Assembly (NCBI RefSeq): GCF_039889165.1
Contig: NZ_JAYMYY010000005.1
Coordinates: forward strand, 62,001 to 126,000
From: Pseudocitrobacter cyperus
GTDB taxonomy: Bacteria; Pseudomonadota; Gammaproteobacteria; Enterobacterales; Enterobacteriaceae
DNA length: 64,000 bases
Direction: 5' to 3'
Below the pieces are notes generated by a model. It was not told the DNA's origin and did no database searches. It saw only the letters and a program-made list of their open reading frames with translations. Below, one piece after another: positions 51,335 through 61,657 of the stretch. The position numbers and the translations under genes were made by a program. Position 1 is the stretch's first letter. The number at the start of each line of letters is the position of its first letter.

Positions 51335-53653
51335 ATGAAAATCAGTGATGGCAACTGGCTGATCCAACCGGGTCTCAATCTTATCCACCCTCTTCAGGTG
51401 TTCGACGTTGAGCAGCATGGTAATGAGATGGTGGTCTATGCCGCACCGCGCGACGTGCGCGAGCGTACCTGGCAACTGGATACCCCGATGTTCACACTGC
51501 GTTTCTTCGCGCCGCAGGAGGGGGTGGTCGGTGTGCGTATTGAACACTTTCAGGGGGCGCTGAACAACGGCCCGCACTATCCGCTGAACGTCCTGAAAGA
51601 CGTGAAGGTTGAGATTCAAAACACCGCTGAGTTTGCCGAGCTGAAAAGCGGCAACCTGAGTGTACGAGTCGCTAAAGGTGAGTTCTGGTCGCTTGATTTT
51701 CTGCGCAACGGTGTACGTATTACCGGTTCGCAGGTGAAAAACAACGGTTATGTTCAGGATGGCAACACGGGTAAAAATTACCTGTTTGAGCGCCTGGATC
51801 TCGGCGTGGGTGAGACGGTATACGGCCTGGGCGAGCGCTTTACCGCCCTGGTGCGCAATGGTCAGACGGTCGAAACCTGGAACCGTGACGGCGGCACCAG
51901 CACTGAGCAGTCCTATAAAAACATCCCGTTCTATATTACCAATCGCGGTTACGGGGTGCTGGTGAACCACCCGGAAAACGTCTCGTTCGAGATTGGTTCG
52001 GAGAAAGTCTCTAAAGTGCAGTTCAGCGTGGAAGGCGAGTATCTGGAATATTTTGTTATCGACGGCCCGACGCCGAAAGAGGTGCTGAACCGCTATACCC
52101 GTTTCACCGGCCGCCCGGCGCTGCCTCCGGCATGGTCTTTTGGCCTTTGGCTCACCACCTCGTTTACCACCAACTATGATGAAGCAACGGTGAACAGCTT
52201 TATCGATGGCATGGCCGAGCGCAACCTGCCGCTGCACGTCTTCCACTTCGACTGCTTCTGGATGAAAGCCTTCCAGTGGTGTGACTTCGAGTGGGATCCG
52301 GTCACTTTCCCTGATCCAAAAGGCATGATTCAGCGTCTGAAAGAGAAAGGGTTGAAAGTCTGCGTGTGGATCAACCCCTATATTGGCCAAAAATCGCCGA
52401 TCTTCCAGGAACTGAAAGAAAAAGGTTATCTGCTGAAACGCCCGGACGGGTCATTATGGCAGTGGGATAAATGGCAACCGGGCCTGGCCATTTACGATTT
52501 TACCAATCCTGATGCCTGTAAATGGTATGCCGACAAACTGAAAGGCCTGGTGGATATTGGCGTTGATTGCTTTAAAACTGATTTCGGCGAGCGCATCCCG
52601 ACCGACGTTCAGTGGTTCGACGGTTCTGACCCGCAGAAAATGCACAACCACTATGCTTTTATCTACAACGAACTGGTGTGGAATGTGCTGAAAGAGACGG
52701 TCGGCGAGGAAGAGGCGGTGCTGTTTGCCCGCTCTGCCTCCGTGGGCGCGCAACAGTTCCCGGTACACTGGGGCGGCGACTGCTATGCCAACTACGAATC
52801 GATGGCGGAGAGCCTGCGCGGCGGCCTGTCGATTGGCCTCTCCGGCTTCGGCTTCTGGAGCCATGACATCGGCGGTTTCGAAAACACCGCCCCGGCGGAT
52901 GTCTACAAACGCTGGTGCGCTTTTGGCCTCTTCTCCAGCCACAGTCGCCTGCACGGCAGCAAATCCTACCGTGTGCCGTGGGCGTATGACGAAGAGTCCT
53001 GCGACGTGGTGCGCTTCTTCACTGAAATGAAGTGTCGCATGATGCCATACCTCTATCGTCAGGCTGCGCTGGCGCATGAGCAGGGTACGCCGATGCTGCG
53101 CGCGATGATGCTGGAGTTTCCGGACGACCCGGCGTGCGACTACCTCGATCGCCAGTATATGCTCGGCGATTCCGTGCTGGTGGCGCCGGTGTTCTCGGAA
53201 GCGGGCGATGTGCAGTTTTATCTGCCGGAAGGCCGCTGGACGCACCTGTGGCACAACGATGAAGTCACGGGCAGCCGCTGGCATAAACAGCAGCATGACT
53301 TCCTGAGTTTGCCGGTTTATGTGCGAGACAATACCTTGTTAGCGCTGGGTAACAACAACCAGAAACCGAACTATGCATGGCATGAAGAGACGGCATTCCA
53401 GCTCTTCTGCCTGGATGATGGTCGCGAGGCTGCCTGTACCGTTCCGGCAACGGATGGTTCTGCGGCGTTCACCCTGAAAGCGGTACGTGCGGGTAGCACC
53501 ATCACCGTGACGGGTGAAGGTAACGCGCGTGACTGGACTCTATGCCTGCGCAATGTGCAGCAAATTGCCGGTATCAAGGGCGGTTCGCATGCGGGCAGTG
53601 AACTGGGAGTGGTGGTGACAGCGCAAAGTAATACGCTGACGATTACCCTTTAA
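51335..53653 (+). CDS. yicI: Alpha-xylosidase YicI (GH31)
   Basis: A cytoplasmic glycoside hydrolase family 31 enzyme that releases alpha-D-xylose from isoprimeverose and related oligosaccharides. The protein is 772 residues, exactly the E. coli length. The nucleophile aspartate lies in CFKTDFGERIPT (about 416) and the acid/base in HWGGDCYANYE (about 482). It is co-transcribed with yicJ, giving uptake plus hydrolysis. Confidence 0.97.
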   Translation: MKISDGNWLIQPGLNLIHPLQVFDVEQHGNEMVVYAAPRDVRERTWQLDTPMFTLRFFAPQEGVVGVRIEHFQGALNNGPHYPLNVLKDVKVEIQNTAEFAELKSGNLSVRVAKGEFWSLDFLRNGVRITGSQVKNNGYVQDGNTGKNYLFERLDLGVGETVYGLGERFTALVRNGQTVETWNRDGGTSTEQSYKNIPFYITNRGYGVLVNHPENVSFEIGSEKVSKVQFSVEGEYLEYFVIDGPTPKEVLNRYTRFTGRPALPPAWSFGLWLTTSFTTNYDEATVNSFIDGMAERNLPLHVFHFDCFWMKAFQWCDFEWDPVTFPDPKGMIQRLKEKGLKVCVWINPYIGQKSPIFQELKEKGYLLKRPDGSLWQWDKWQPGLAIYDFTNPDACKWYADKLKGLVDIGVDCFKTDFGERIPTDVQWFDGSDPQKMHNHYAFIYNELVWNVLKETVGEEEAVLFARSASVGAQQFPVHWGGDCYANYESMAESLRGGLSIGLSGFGFWSHDIGGFENTAPADVYKRWCAFGLFSSHSRLHGSKSYRVPWAYDEESCDVVRFFTEMKCRMMPYLYRQAALAHEQGTPMLRAMMLEFPDDPACDYLDRQYMLGDSVLVAPVFSEAGDVQFYLPEGRWTHLWHNDEVTGSRWHKQQHDFLSLPVYVRDNTLLALGNNNQKPNYAWHEETAFQLFCLDDGREAACTVPATDGSAAFTLKAVRAGSTITVTGEGNARDWTLCLRNVQQIAGIKGGSHAGSELGVVVTAQSNTLTITL

Positions 53654-53659
53654 TACCGC

Positions 53660-53728
53660 CGGATGGGCGCTGTCACTTATTCGGCCTACAGCATGTGTAG
53701 GCCTGGTAAGCGTAGCGCCATCGGGTAA
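53660..53728. repeat. REP/BIME palindrome between yicI and yicH
   Basis: GCCGGATGGGCGCTG and AGCGTAGCGCCATCGGG flank a smaller GGCCTACA/TGTAGGCC palindrome, which is the usual REP pair layout between convergent genes. Confidence 0.7.
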
Positions 53729-55411
53729 TTATGGGGCGGCTACCTCCCCACCCCGCATTGTCTGCGTGACCTGTTCCTTCGCCATATTCACCGCACTCAG
53801 TTGCCCGTTCACCGTCGGTTTCAGAGGCGCATCGGCCTGCACAGCGCCCGTTGCTGTCAGTTGAATATTACCGTCGCCGCTGATGGGCAGTTCCGGCCAT
53901 CCCCACGCATGTAGTGTATTTAGCGGTATCCCGCGGGCATCCAGGCTGACGTTCACCTGACGTTGCGGTAACTGGGAAATCGTTGCCGTCGCTTTCATCA
54001 TCCCTTTCCCGGTGTACGCATTAAGCTCACTGATATTTACCGTCGAAGCATTGGCCGATAGCGCAAGCGTTGGGCTATTCACATCAATACGGTTAAACGT
54101 TGCCGCCGCCGCACTCAGTTGCGCATTGCCGTTCCACACGCCCCACAGGCGATTTTTCACCAGTTGCAGGTTAGCGGCGCTGCCTTCCAGTGCCGTGACC
54201 TGCCACGGGAAATCCGGGTCGATATCGATGACCAGGTTGCGGCTGGCGTTGAATTTTTTAACGGTCACGCTGTTGAGCCACTCCGGTAGCGCGTCCATCC
54301 ACAGTTGCTTCCAGTTTTTCGGCAAGGTGTACTCCAGGCCGACGATTGACGCATCGTCCAGAGTGAGCGCCTGCCCGTTGCGCAACCAGAAGCCGGAGGC
54401 GCGTACCGTGCTGCCTTCCCAGCGGCTGGTGAACTGGCGTAGAGCGATCCCCTGGTCTGACAGTTCACCGTTGAAAATAGGGTCGAGAAGATGCAGCGAA
54501 CCGTAGATAAATTCGCTGGCGTTGAGGGTGATTTTACCGTCTGTACTTTGCCAGCCGCCCTGGCTGAGCGTCAGATTGCGCACATTCATATCGAGATCGG
54601 TGACAGCCCAGTCGGGCCCTTGCAAACGGGCATCGACGACCTCAAGGCGACCAATTTGCAGTGAAGGAACCGTGGTGAGTGGGGCGAAGAAATCGATCAG
54701 CCCTTTGTCGCTTTGCAGACGGATATCGTTCAGCCGCAGATTATCTACTACCCAGCTACCATCGGCGTTGCGGCGGGCATTCCCGGCCAGCGAGCCGCGC
54801 GCCATCTCCGCAGCAAGCGTACTGAGCGTGACCACGCCGTTATCGATATCCCCCTCAATGGACACATTGCTGCTGGGGATGCCATTCAGCGTCAGCGACC
54901 CGGCGTTCACCTGAAGATGCGTCTTCTTGCCCAGTACGTTTCCGACCTCTGGCACCCACGGCGCAACGCTACCGCTGACCCGTTGCGCACTCAGCTCCCA
55001 ACCGGTTTCCGGGCTGTTGAATGCCATATTGTTCAGTTGCAGGCGATCGGCTGCAAAGGGAAGCGGCGCGTTGGAAGGCGAAAGATTGAGGGTTCCGTCC
55101 TGCAGCAGAATGGTATCGACATGCAGCGGATCGGTGATCTGGCGGGTGCTCAGGCCGATATCCACCGCTTTCGCGACCAGCGTTGCCGGTTTGCCGTCGC
55201 GCCCGAAGGTCACGTTTTTAAACAGGATATGAGAGGGTGATGAGAAGCGGTGATCCATCGCATCGAAAGTCACCTGATAATCGGTGTTATCCGTTATCCA
55301 GTCGCTGACTTCGCGAGCGCCCCAGCGGGTTTGCAGCAGGAAGTAGAAGGCGAGAATAACCACCAACAGTGCGATGAGCAGCCAGAGAAGCAGCTTTCCA
55401 ATGAATTTCAT
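53729..55411 (-). CDS. yicH: YicH, AsmA-family membrane protein
   Basis: A 560-residue protein anchored by one N-terminal helix (about residues 3-27). A long periplasmic beta-rich domain typical of AsmA-like proteins follows. These form bridging grooves that may move phospholipid between membranes. ATG 55411 (MKFIGKLLLWLLIALL) matches E. coli YicH (569); the frame upstream to 55435 is not used. It lies next to xanP as in E. coli. Confidence 0.93.
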   Translation of the reverse strand: MKFIGKLLLWLLIALLVVILAFYFLLQTRWGAREVSDWITDNTDYQVTFDAMDHRFSSPSHILFKNVTFGRDGKPATLVAKAVDIGLSTRQITDPLHVDTILLQDGTLNLSPSNAPLPFAADRLQLNNMAFNSPETGWELSAQRVSGSVAPWVPEVGNVLGKKTHLQVNAGSLTLNGIPSSNVSIEGDIDNGVVTLSTLAAEMARGSLAGNARRNADGSWVVDNLRLNDIRLQSDKGLIDFFAPLTTVPSLQIGRLEVVDARLQGPDWAVTDLDMNVRNLTLSQGGWQSTDGKITLNASEFIYGSLHLLDPIFNGELSDQGIALRQFTSRWEGSTVRASGFWLRNGQALTLDDASIVGLEYTLPKNWKQLWMDALPEWLNSVTVKKFNASRNLVIDIDPDFPWQVTALEGSAANLQLVKNRLWGVWNGNAQLSAAAATFNRIDVNSPTLALSANASTVNISELNAYTGKGMMKATATISQLPQRQVNVSLDARGIPLNTLHAWGWPELPISGDGNIQLTATGAVQADAPLKPTVNGQLSAVNMAKEQVTQTMRGGEVAAP

Positions 55412-55531
55412 GATCTTCCATCCTGAGAAGGGCACATAAGGCAGTTATGCACGAATTATGCGCAATGCTCAAGGCGGGAATGGTGTCTTTGCGTTTCAGC
55501 AACAGGGGCCGCAGCCCCTGTCACGCGGAGA

Positions 55532-56923
55532 TTACTCTTTCTCAGGCGGGAAAATCAGATTCAGAACAATCGCCGTGATACCGCCTGCGGCGATACCGGA
55601 GGAGAGCAGGTTTTTCAGCCAGTCTGGCGCAAATTGCAGGATCTGCGGCTGCTGGGAGACGCCAAGACCAATGGCCAGCGACAGGGCGATAATCAGGATC
55701 GCACGGCGGTTCAGCGGTTCGCGGGAGACAATACGCACCCCGGAAGCCGCGATGGTGCCGAACATCACAAGCGTAGCGCCACCCAGAACTGGCTCAGGAA
55801 TATGTTGTACGAAGCCGCTTACCGCCGGGAACAGACCCAGTACGATCAGCATCAATGCAACCACAAAACCGACATAGCGGCTGGCGACGCCGGTCAGTTG
55901 AATCACGCCATTATTCTGGCCGAAGCAGGAGTTCGGGAACGTATTGAACACTGCTGAAACAAATGAGTTCAGGCCGTTGGCCAGTACGCCGCCTTTCAGG
56001 CGTCGCATATAGACCGGGCCGGAAACAGGTTGTTCAGAGACGTCAGAGGTCGCCGTAATATCACCAATGGTTTCCAGAGAGGTGATCATAAACACCAGCA
56101 TCAGCGGCAGCAGCAGATTCCAGTCGATGCCCAGGCCGTAGTAGAGCGGGGTTGGGATCATAATCAGGTCGGTGTTGGTCGGCGCGGTATTTTCCGGCAG
56201 CATGCCCAGGAACCAGGCCATCAGATACCCCGCCGCCATGGCAATCACCAGCGAGGCGATGCGCAGGTATGGGTTACGCTGACGATTGAGCAGGATAATG
56301 AGCACCAGAACGACCGCCGCCAGCAGCAGATTTTTCGGTGCGCCAAAGGTGTTATCGCTCATCGCCGCATAACCGCCGCCAATGGATGTCAGGCCGACCT
56401 GAATCAGCGACAGACCAATAATCATCACCACCACGCCGGAAACCAGCGGTGTAATGATACGACGCGCCAGGTGCAGCACGCGTGAAAGCACCATCTCAGT
56501 ACAGCTCGCCAGCATCAGAGTGCCGAACAGCGCCGCCATCATTGTCGGCACATCGGCACCGCCCGTTTTCAGTGCCGTGCCGCCCATAATCAGCGGTGCA
56601 ACAAAGTTGAAGCTGGTGCCCTGAATTGACAGTAAGCCAGAGCCCACCGGGCCCCAGGCTTTAATCTGGATGATTGACGCCACACCGGAAGCGAATAGCG
56701 ACATGCTGATAATGTGCTGAGTATCGGCCGCTGGCAGACCCAAAGCCTGGCAAATCAGCAGGGCTGGCGTGATCACCGCGACAAACATCGCCAGCAGGTG
56801 TTGCAGGGCAGCAAACAGCGTTTGCGGCAACGGTGGACGATCTTCTAAGCGGTAAATCAACTCGCTATTTTGAGTGTGCGCAACCGGTTGCGCATTTTCA
56901 GACTCAAGAGTGTTGGCGGACAT
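55532..56923 (-). CDS. xanP: Xanthine permease XanP
   Basis: An NCS2/NAT-family proton symporter that imports xanthine with high affinity. The protein is 463 residues from ATG 56923, the E. coli length, with 14 segments. The family motif QNNGVIQLTGVASRYVG lies near residue 325, and the conserved glutamate is in FMITSLETIGDITATS. The in-frame upstream ATG (56932) lacks a better ribosome-binding site. Confidence 0.96.
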   Translation of the reverse strand: MSANTLESENAQPVAHTQNSELIYRLEDRPPLPQTLFAALQHLLAMFVAVITPALLICQALGLPAADTQHIISMSLFASGVASIIQIKAWGPVGSGLLSIQGTSFNFVAPLIMGGTALKTGGADVPTMMAALFGTLMLASCTEMVLSRVLHLARRIITPLVSGVVVMIIGLSLIQVGLTSIGGGYAAMSDNTFGAPKNLLLAAVVLVLIILLNRQRNPYLRIASLVIAMAAGYLMAWFLGMLPENTAPTNTDLIMIPTPLYYGLGIDWNLLLPLMLVFMITSLETIGDITATSDVSEQPVSGPVYMRRLKGGVLANGLNSFVSAVFNTFPNSCFGQNNGVIQLTGVASRYVGFVVALMLIVLGLFPAVSGFVQHIPEPVLGGATLVMFGTIAASGVRIVSREPLNRRAILIIALSLAIGLGVSQQPQILQFAPDWLKNLLSSGIAAGGITAIVLNLIFPPEKE

Positions 56924-57194
56924 CAGAGGCAATCTCGTGCTGGGAAAGCGGCGATTTTATCGGACTGGTTGGTAAAAGCAAACGGTTGCATTGTGATGGC
57001 GTTAAAAAAATACCGGAGCTTAATCTTTATCAATAATTCATCACGTAAATAGTTCATATGCGTGATTAACCTTTTTCTGTCATTTCTTCGCACTTATTGA
57101 TTACAATCTGTCCCCAGATCTTAAGATGAGATCTCAACGACGCAGGAAATTTGTCGCGTATGAATGAATCATGCGTTTGGTAAGGAGCTTAAAA

Positions 57195-58397
57195 ATGTTT
57201 CATCTCGATACGTTATCTACGCTGGTCGCGGCGACGCTGGTGCTGCTGCTGGGGCGCAAACTGGTTCATTCCGTTCCTTTCTTTAAGAAATACACCATTC
57301 CGGAACCTGTAGCGGGTGGGCTACTGGTTGCGCTGGCGCTGCTGGTGCTGAAAAAGAGCATGGGCTGGGAAATCGACTTTGATATGAGTCTGAAAGACCC
57401 ATTAATGCTGGCTTTTTTCGCCACCATCGGTCTGAATGCCAACCTTTCGAGTCTGCGCGCTGGCGGTAAAGTATTAGCTACGTTTCTGATTGTGGTGGTG
57501 GGGCTGCTACTGATGCAGAATGCCATCGGCATTGGTATGGCGAAAATGCTGGGGCTGGATCCATTGATGGGGTTGCTGGCCGGGTCGATCACCCTTTCTG
57601 GCGGCCACGGTACCGGAGCCGCGTGGGGGAAACTCTTCACTGAACGTTATGGTTTCGCCAATGCGACGGAAGTTGCGATGGCCTGCGCGACTTTTGGTTT
57701 AGTGCTTGGCGGCCTGATTGGCGGGCCGGTGGCGCGCTATCTGGTGAAACACTCTTCCTCTCCGGATGGTACGCCGGACGATCAGGAAATCCCGACAGCG
57801 TTTGAAAAGCCTGACGTTGGCCGTGTTATCACCTCGCTGGTATTGATTGAAACCATCGCCTTAATCGCTATCTGCTTAACGCTTGGGCGTGTGGTGGCGC
57901 AACTCTTAACCGGCACAATGTTTGAATTGCCAACCTTTGTTTGTGTGCTGTTTATCGGCGTCATCCTGAGTAACGGGCTGGCACTGGTCGGTTTTTATCG
58001 CGTATTTGAAAGAGCCGTATCTGTTTTAGGAAACGTCAGCCTGTCGCTGTTCCTGGCAATGGCGTTGATGAGCCTGAAGCTGTGGGAACTGGCGTCGCTG
58101 GCCTTGCCGATGCTGGCTATTCTTGGCGTTCAGACCATTGCAATGGCGCTGTACGCAATTTTCGTTACCTATCGGATGATGGGAAAAAACTACGATGCTG
58201 CTGTGCTGGCGGCGGGTCACTGCGGTTTTGGCCTTGGTGCAACGCCAACGGCGATTGCCAATATGCAGGCGATCACCGAACGTTTCGGCCCGTCACATAC
58301 GGCGTTCCTGGTGGTGCCGATGGTAGGTGCGTTCTTCCTGGATATCGTGAACGCGCTGGTGATTAAGCTCTATCTGATGCTGCCGCTCTTTAGTTGA
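57195..58397 (+). CDS. gltS: Sodium/glutamate symporter GltS
   Basis: GltS imports glutamate with sodium through ten helices with two inverted re-entrant loops; the glycine-rich GGHGTGAAW and GHCGFGLGATPTA segments are those loops. The protein is 400 residues (E. coli 401). AAGGAG precedes ATG 57195. In E. coli recG, trmH and spoT lie beyond it; here glpK follows after 43 bases. Confidence 0.96.
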   Translation: MFHLDTLSTLVAATLVLLLGRKLVHSVPFFKKYTIPEPVAGGLLVALALLVLKKSMGWEIDFDMSLKDPLMLAFFATIGLNANLSSLRAGGKVLATFLIVVVGLLLMQNAIGIGMAKMLGLDPLMGLLAGSITLSGGHGTGAAWGKLFTERYGFANATEVAMACATFGLVLGGLIGGPVARYLVKHSSSPDGTPDDQEIPTAFEKPDVGRVITSLVLIETIALIAICLTLGRVVAQLLTGTMFELPTFVCVLFIGVILSNGLALVGFYRVFERAVSVLGNVSLSLFLAMALMSLKLWELASLALPMLAILGVQTIAMALYAIFVTYRMMGKNYDAAVLAAGHCGFGLGATPTAIANMQAITERFGPSHTAFLVVPMVGAFFLDIVNALVIKLYLMLPLFS

Positions 58398-58405
58398 TAA
58401 ATGAA

Positions 58406-58429
58406 GCGGGGGCACCTGCTTGCCCCCGC
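58406..58429. terminator. Terminator between convergent gltS and glpK
   Basis: GCGGGGGCA cctgct TGCCCCCGC is a perfect 9-bp stem lying between the two stops. It is the only sequence between gltS and glpK, so it also marks the synteny junction. Confidence 0.7.
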
Positions 58430-58440
58430 CAGTATGTGGT

Positions 58441-59949
58441 TTACTCGCCGTGATCTTCCCAGGCCAGGGCGCGTTTCACCGCTTTCTGCCAGCCGCTGTA
58501 ACGGTAGTTACGCTCGGTGGTTTCGATACCCGGACGGAACTCGCGTTCAATTACCGCTTTCTCCTGCAACTCATCCAGATTCTGCCAGAAGCCTACGGCC
58601 AGACCGGCAAGATAGGCCGCGCCCAGTGCGGTGACTTCCCGAACTTCCGGGCGCTCTACGCGGGTACCCAGAATGTCGGACTGGAACTGCATCAGGAAGT
58701 TATTGGCTACCGCACCGCCATCCACGCGCAGGGCATGTAAACGAATACCGGAGTCAGCCTGCATCGCTTCCAGCACATCACGCGTCTGATAAGCGATAGA
58801 CTCGAGTGTCGCACGAATAATGTGGTTCGAGTTTACGCCACGGGTCAGCCCGAAAATCGCCCCACGCGCATACGGATCCCAGTACGGCGCGCCGAGGCCG
58901 GTAAATGCTGGTACGACGTAGACGCCGTTCGTGTCTTTCACTTTCGTGGCGAAATATTCGGAATCGAACGCGTCGCTGATGAGTTTCATCTCGTCACGCA
59001 GCCACTGAATAGAGGCTCCCGCCATAAACACCGCGCCTTCCAGCGCATAGTTCACCTCGCCGCGTGGGCCGCAGGCGATGGTGGTCAGCAGGCCGTGCTC
59101 GGATTTCACCGCTTTCTCGCCGGTGTTCATCAGCATAAAACAGCCGGTGCCGTAGGTGTTTTTCGCCATCCCTTCTTTTACGCACAGTTGGCCGAACAGC
59201 GCCGCCTGCTGATCGCCTGCGATCCCGGCGATGGGAATACGCGTACCGCCTTTACCGCCGATGTTAGTCTGGCCATACACTTCGGAGGATTTGCGCACTT
59301 CCGGCAGCATGGCGCGCGGGATGTCCAGCGCTTCCAGCATTTTGTCATCCCAGTCCAGCTCGTTGATGTTGAACAGCATGGTACGGGAAGCGTTGGTGTA
59401 GTCCGTGACGTGTACGCGTCCCTGGGTCATTTTCCAGATAAGCCAGGTATCGACGGTACCGAACAGCAGTTCACCACGTTTCGCACGTTCGCGAGAGCCT
59501 TCAACGTGGTCGAGGATCCACTTCACTTTGGTGCCGGAAAAGTACGGGTCGACCACCAGGCCGGTCGCTTTGCGTACATACTCTTCCATACCATCGCGCT
59601 TCAACTGCTCGCAGATATCCGCTGTACGGCGGCATTGCCAGACGATGGCGTTGTAAATCGGCTTGCCAGTCTCACGCTCCCATACCACCGTGGTTTCACG
59701 CTGGTTGGTAATACCGATGGCGGCAATCTGATCGGAGTTAATATCGGCTTTCGCCAGCACTTCAACCAGCGTTGAGCTTTGTGTCGCCCAGATTTCCATT
59801 GGATCGTGTTCAACCCAGCCTGGCTTTGGATAAATTTGTTCAAATTCACGCTGTGAAACACTGATGATATTGGCATCGTGATCCATCACCACGGCGCGGG
59901 AACTGGTGGTGCCCTGGTCGAGCGCAACGATATATTTTTTGTCAGTCAT
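58441..59949 (-). CDS. glpK: Glycerol kinase GlpK
   Basis: GlpK phosphorylates glycerol with ATP to glycerol-3-phosphate, the step that traps glycerol entering through GlpF. It is inhibited by EIIA-Glc and fructose-1,6-bisphosphate. The protein is 502 residues, with the FGGY ATP motif (DQGTTSSRAVVMD, residues 11-23) and typical FGGY-family C-terminal motifs. It follows glpF by 21 bases on the minus strand. In E. coli glpX follows in the same operon; here the next gene is gltS, so glpX has been separated. Confidence 0.98.
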   Translation of the reverse strand: MTDKKYIVALDQGTTSSRAVVMDHDANIISVSQREFEQIYPKPGWVEHDPMEIWATQSSTLVEVLAKADINSDQIAAIGITNQRETTVVWERETGKPIYNAIVWQCRRTADICEQLKRDGMEEYVRKATGLVVDPYFSGTKVKWILDHVEGSRERAKRGELLFGTVDTWLIWKMTQGRVHVTDYTNASRTMLFNINELDWDDKMLEALDIPRAMLPEVRKSSEVYGQTNIGGKGGTRIPIAGIAGDQQAALFGQLCVKEGMAKNTYGTGCFMLMNTGEKAVKSEHGLLTTIACGPRGEVNYALEGAVFMAGASIQWLRDEMKLISDAFDSEYFATKVKDTNGVYVVPAFTGLGAPYWDPYARGAIFGLTRGVNSNHIIRATLESIAYQTRDVLEAMQADSGIRLHALRVDGGAVANNFLMQFQSDILGTRVERPEVREVTALGAAYLAGLAVGFWQNLDELQEKAVIEREFRPGIETTERNYRYSGWQKAVKRALAWEDHGE

Positions 59950-59970
59950 AATGCGTGTTCCATAGTCAGA

Positions 59971-60819
59971 TTACAGCGAAGCATTGTGTTGAGCGCTACC
60001 GGTGGTGGTTTCTTTCTCTTCAACCACACAGGTATCACACGGCAAATGGCGGCCAATCAGTTTGCGATAGCTGAACGCACCCAGCGCCGCGCCCACCACT
60101 GGTGCGAACATCGGCACCAGGAAATAAGGAATATCTTTGCCGCCGGTAAAGGCGACGTTGCCCCAACCAGCCAGCCAGGCGAAGGTTTTCGGCCCGATAT
60201 CACGCGCCGGGTTCATCGCAAAGCCGGTCAGTGGCCCCATTGATGCGCCGATCACGGCGATCAGCAGGCCAATCAGCAGCGGAGCGAGCGGGCCACGAGG
60301 GATACCATTGCCGTCATCACCCAACGCCATGATCACGCCCATCAGAATAGCCGTAATCACCATTTCTACCGCGAAGGCCTGCACAAAATTGAGATGTGGG
60401 TTCGGGTAAGTGGAGAATATTCCAGCAAGATCAAGACTTTCTACGCTACCGCGTACCATATGGTGCGTCAGTTCGTAATCGTAGAAAAGGTTGTAATAAA
60501 GCCCGTAAACTAACGCCGCTGCGCAAAATGCGCCAGCAAACTGAGAGACAATGAAAGGGAGCACTTTGCGGCGTTCGAAGCAGGCAAATAGCCATAACGC
60601 GATGGTGACAGCCGGGTTAAGGTGTGCGCCGGAAACCCCTGCGGTCAGGTAGATGGCCATCGCCACGCCCAGGCCCCAGATGATACTGATTTCCCACTGA
60701 CCAAAGCTGGCCCCTGCGACTTTTAATGCCGCTACACATCCTACGCCGAAAAAGATCAACAGCCCGGTACCAAGAAACTCTGCGATGCACTGGCCCTTTA
60801 AGGTTGAGGTTTGGCTCAT
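59971..60819 (-). CDS. glpF: Glycerol facilitator GlpF
   Basis: GlpF is an aquaglyceroporin of the inner membrane that lets glycerol diffuse in. The product is 282 residues from ATG 60819 (MSQTSTLKGQCIAEFLGTG); the frame upstream to 60918 is promoter sequence. The two pore NPA-type motifs are HLNPAVTIA and AMNPARDIGP. It leads the glpFK operon. Confidence 0.97.
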   Translation of the reverse strand: MSQTSTLKGQCIAEFLGTGLLIFFGVGCVAALKVAGASFGQWEISIIWGLGVAMAIYLTAGVSGAHLNPAVTIALWLFACFERRKVLPFIVSQFAGAFCAAALVYGLYYNLFYDYELTHHMVRGSVESLDLAGIFSTYPNPHLNFVQAFAVEMVITAILMGVIMALGDDGNGIPRGPLAPLLIGLLIAVIGASMGPLTGFAMNPARDIGPKTFAWLAGWGNVAFTGGKDIPYFLVPMFAPVVGAALGAFSYRKLIGRHLPCDTCVVEEKETTTGSAQHNASL

Positions 60820-60899
60820 AATCGGATCCTGAAGACAGTTGTTAGTTATAGTGTCGTGGTGGTCGAAGACACCCACGCTGCCATGTAGGCATGATGTTA

Positions 60900-60945
60900 A
60901 TTTATCGTTAACGAGCATAAACGAGAAATATCGAAATCAAGATAT
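60900..60945 (-). promoter_or_regulatory. Probable GlpR operators and promoter region of glpFK
   Basis: On the minus strand ATGCTCGTTAACGATAA and neighbouring TCGATATTTCTCG resemble the GlpR half-site pattern (ATGTTCGwTAwCGAACAT). They lie 81-126 bases upstream of the glpF start. GlpR and CRP control the E. coli operon. Confidence 0.55.
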
Positions 60946-61236
60946 GTGTACTGCGTCATAAAATGAGCGATTTCGCGCTAAATTATGTGTCTTTACGGAA
61001 CTAAAAAAAGAGAGCTGAATCATTTCATTCCTTTCCCGCGTTAACAAATAAGGGGTAAATGCGGCAAAAGCTCCAGGTCTTGACTGAAAATTGTTGCAAA
61101 CCGCAATCTACGTGCCCTGGCGCTGGACAGGGGGAGCGGCGCTCCATACAATCGAAGGTCAGAAGTGCGCATATTTTCGTTAAGGCGTCGCCGGGTTCCC
61201 GGGACGATATCAACGCCTTGCAAGATCAGGAGAGGT

Positions 61237-61482
61237 ATGACGATGTCATTAGAAGTATTTGAGAAACTGGAAGCAAAAGTTCAGCAGGCGATTGATACCA
61301 TCACCCTGCTGCAGATGGAAATTGAAGAGCTGAAAGAGAAGAACAATGCGCTGGCGCAGGACGTTCAGTCTGCACAGCACAACCGTGAAGAACTGGAACG
61401 CGAAAACCACCAGTTGAAAGAACAGCAGAATGGCTGGCAGGATCGTCTGCAAGCGCTGCTGGGTCGTATGGAAGAGGTTTAA
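61237..61482 (+). CDS. zapB: Cell-division protein ZapB
   Basis: ZapB is an 81-residue coiled-coil protein that assembles at midcell through ZapA and helps shape the Z-ring and link it to the chromosome terminus via MatP. The whole sequence is heptad-rich (KLEAKVQQAIDTITLLQMEI...) and matches E. coli. AGGAG precedes ATG 61237, which gives the E. coli length. It keeps its E. coli position divergent from glpF. Confidence 0.96.
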   Translation: MTMSLEVFEKLEAKVQQAIDTITLLQMEIEELKEKNNALAQDVQSAQHNREELERENHQLKEQQNGWQDRLQALLGRMEEV

Positions 61483-61497
61483 TCTTCCACTGAGTTG

Positions 61498-61530
61498 CTG
61501 CCTTCCTCCGGCGTCATGCCAGGAAGGCAG
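61498..61530 (+). terminator. Terminator after zapB
   Basis: CTGCCTTCCT / AGGAAGGCAG is a perfect 10-bp stem with a 13-base loop, 16 bases past the zapB stop. It has no long T-run. Confidence 0.6.
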
Positions 61531-61657
61531 TCGCCTCCCTCACTATCTCCCGCCTTATATTTCAAAATCACATAATCAATCTTTTTTTATTCTTTAATGT
61601 TCGATCCACTTTCTGGCAGGCTAGCCTCATCAACGACATAACAGAAGAGAGCGGGCG

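Noticed and set aside
51320..52390. Leftward 356-codon frame opposite yicI
   Set aside because: It overlaps the conserved alpha-xylosidase gene and reads as an antisense shadow.
58441..59949. Possible CRISPR or phage remnants near the rearranged end
   Set aside because: No repeat-spacer pattern or phage gene is present; the genes are intact housekeeping genes.
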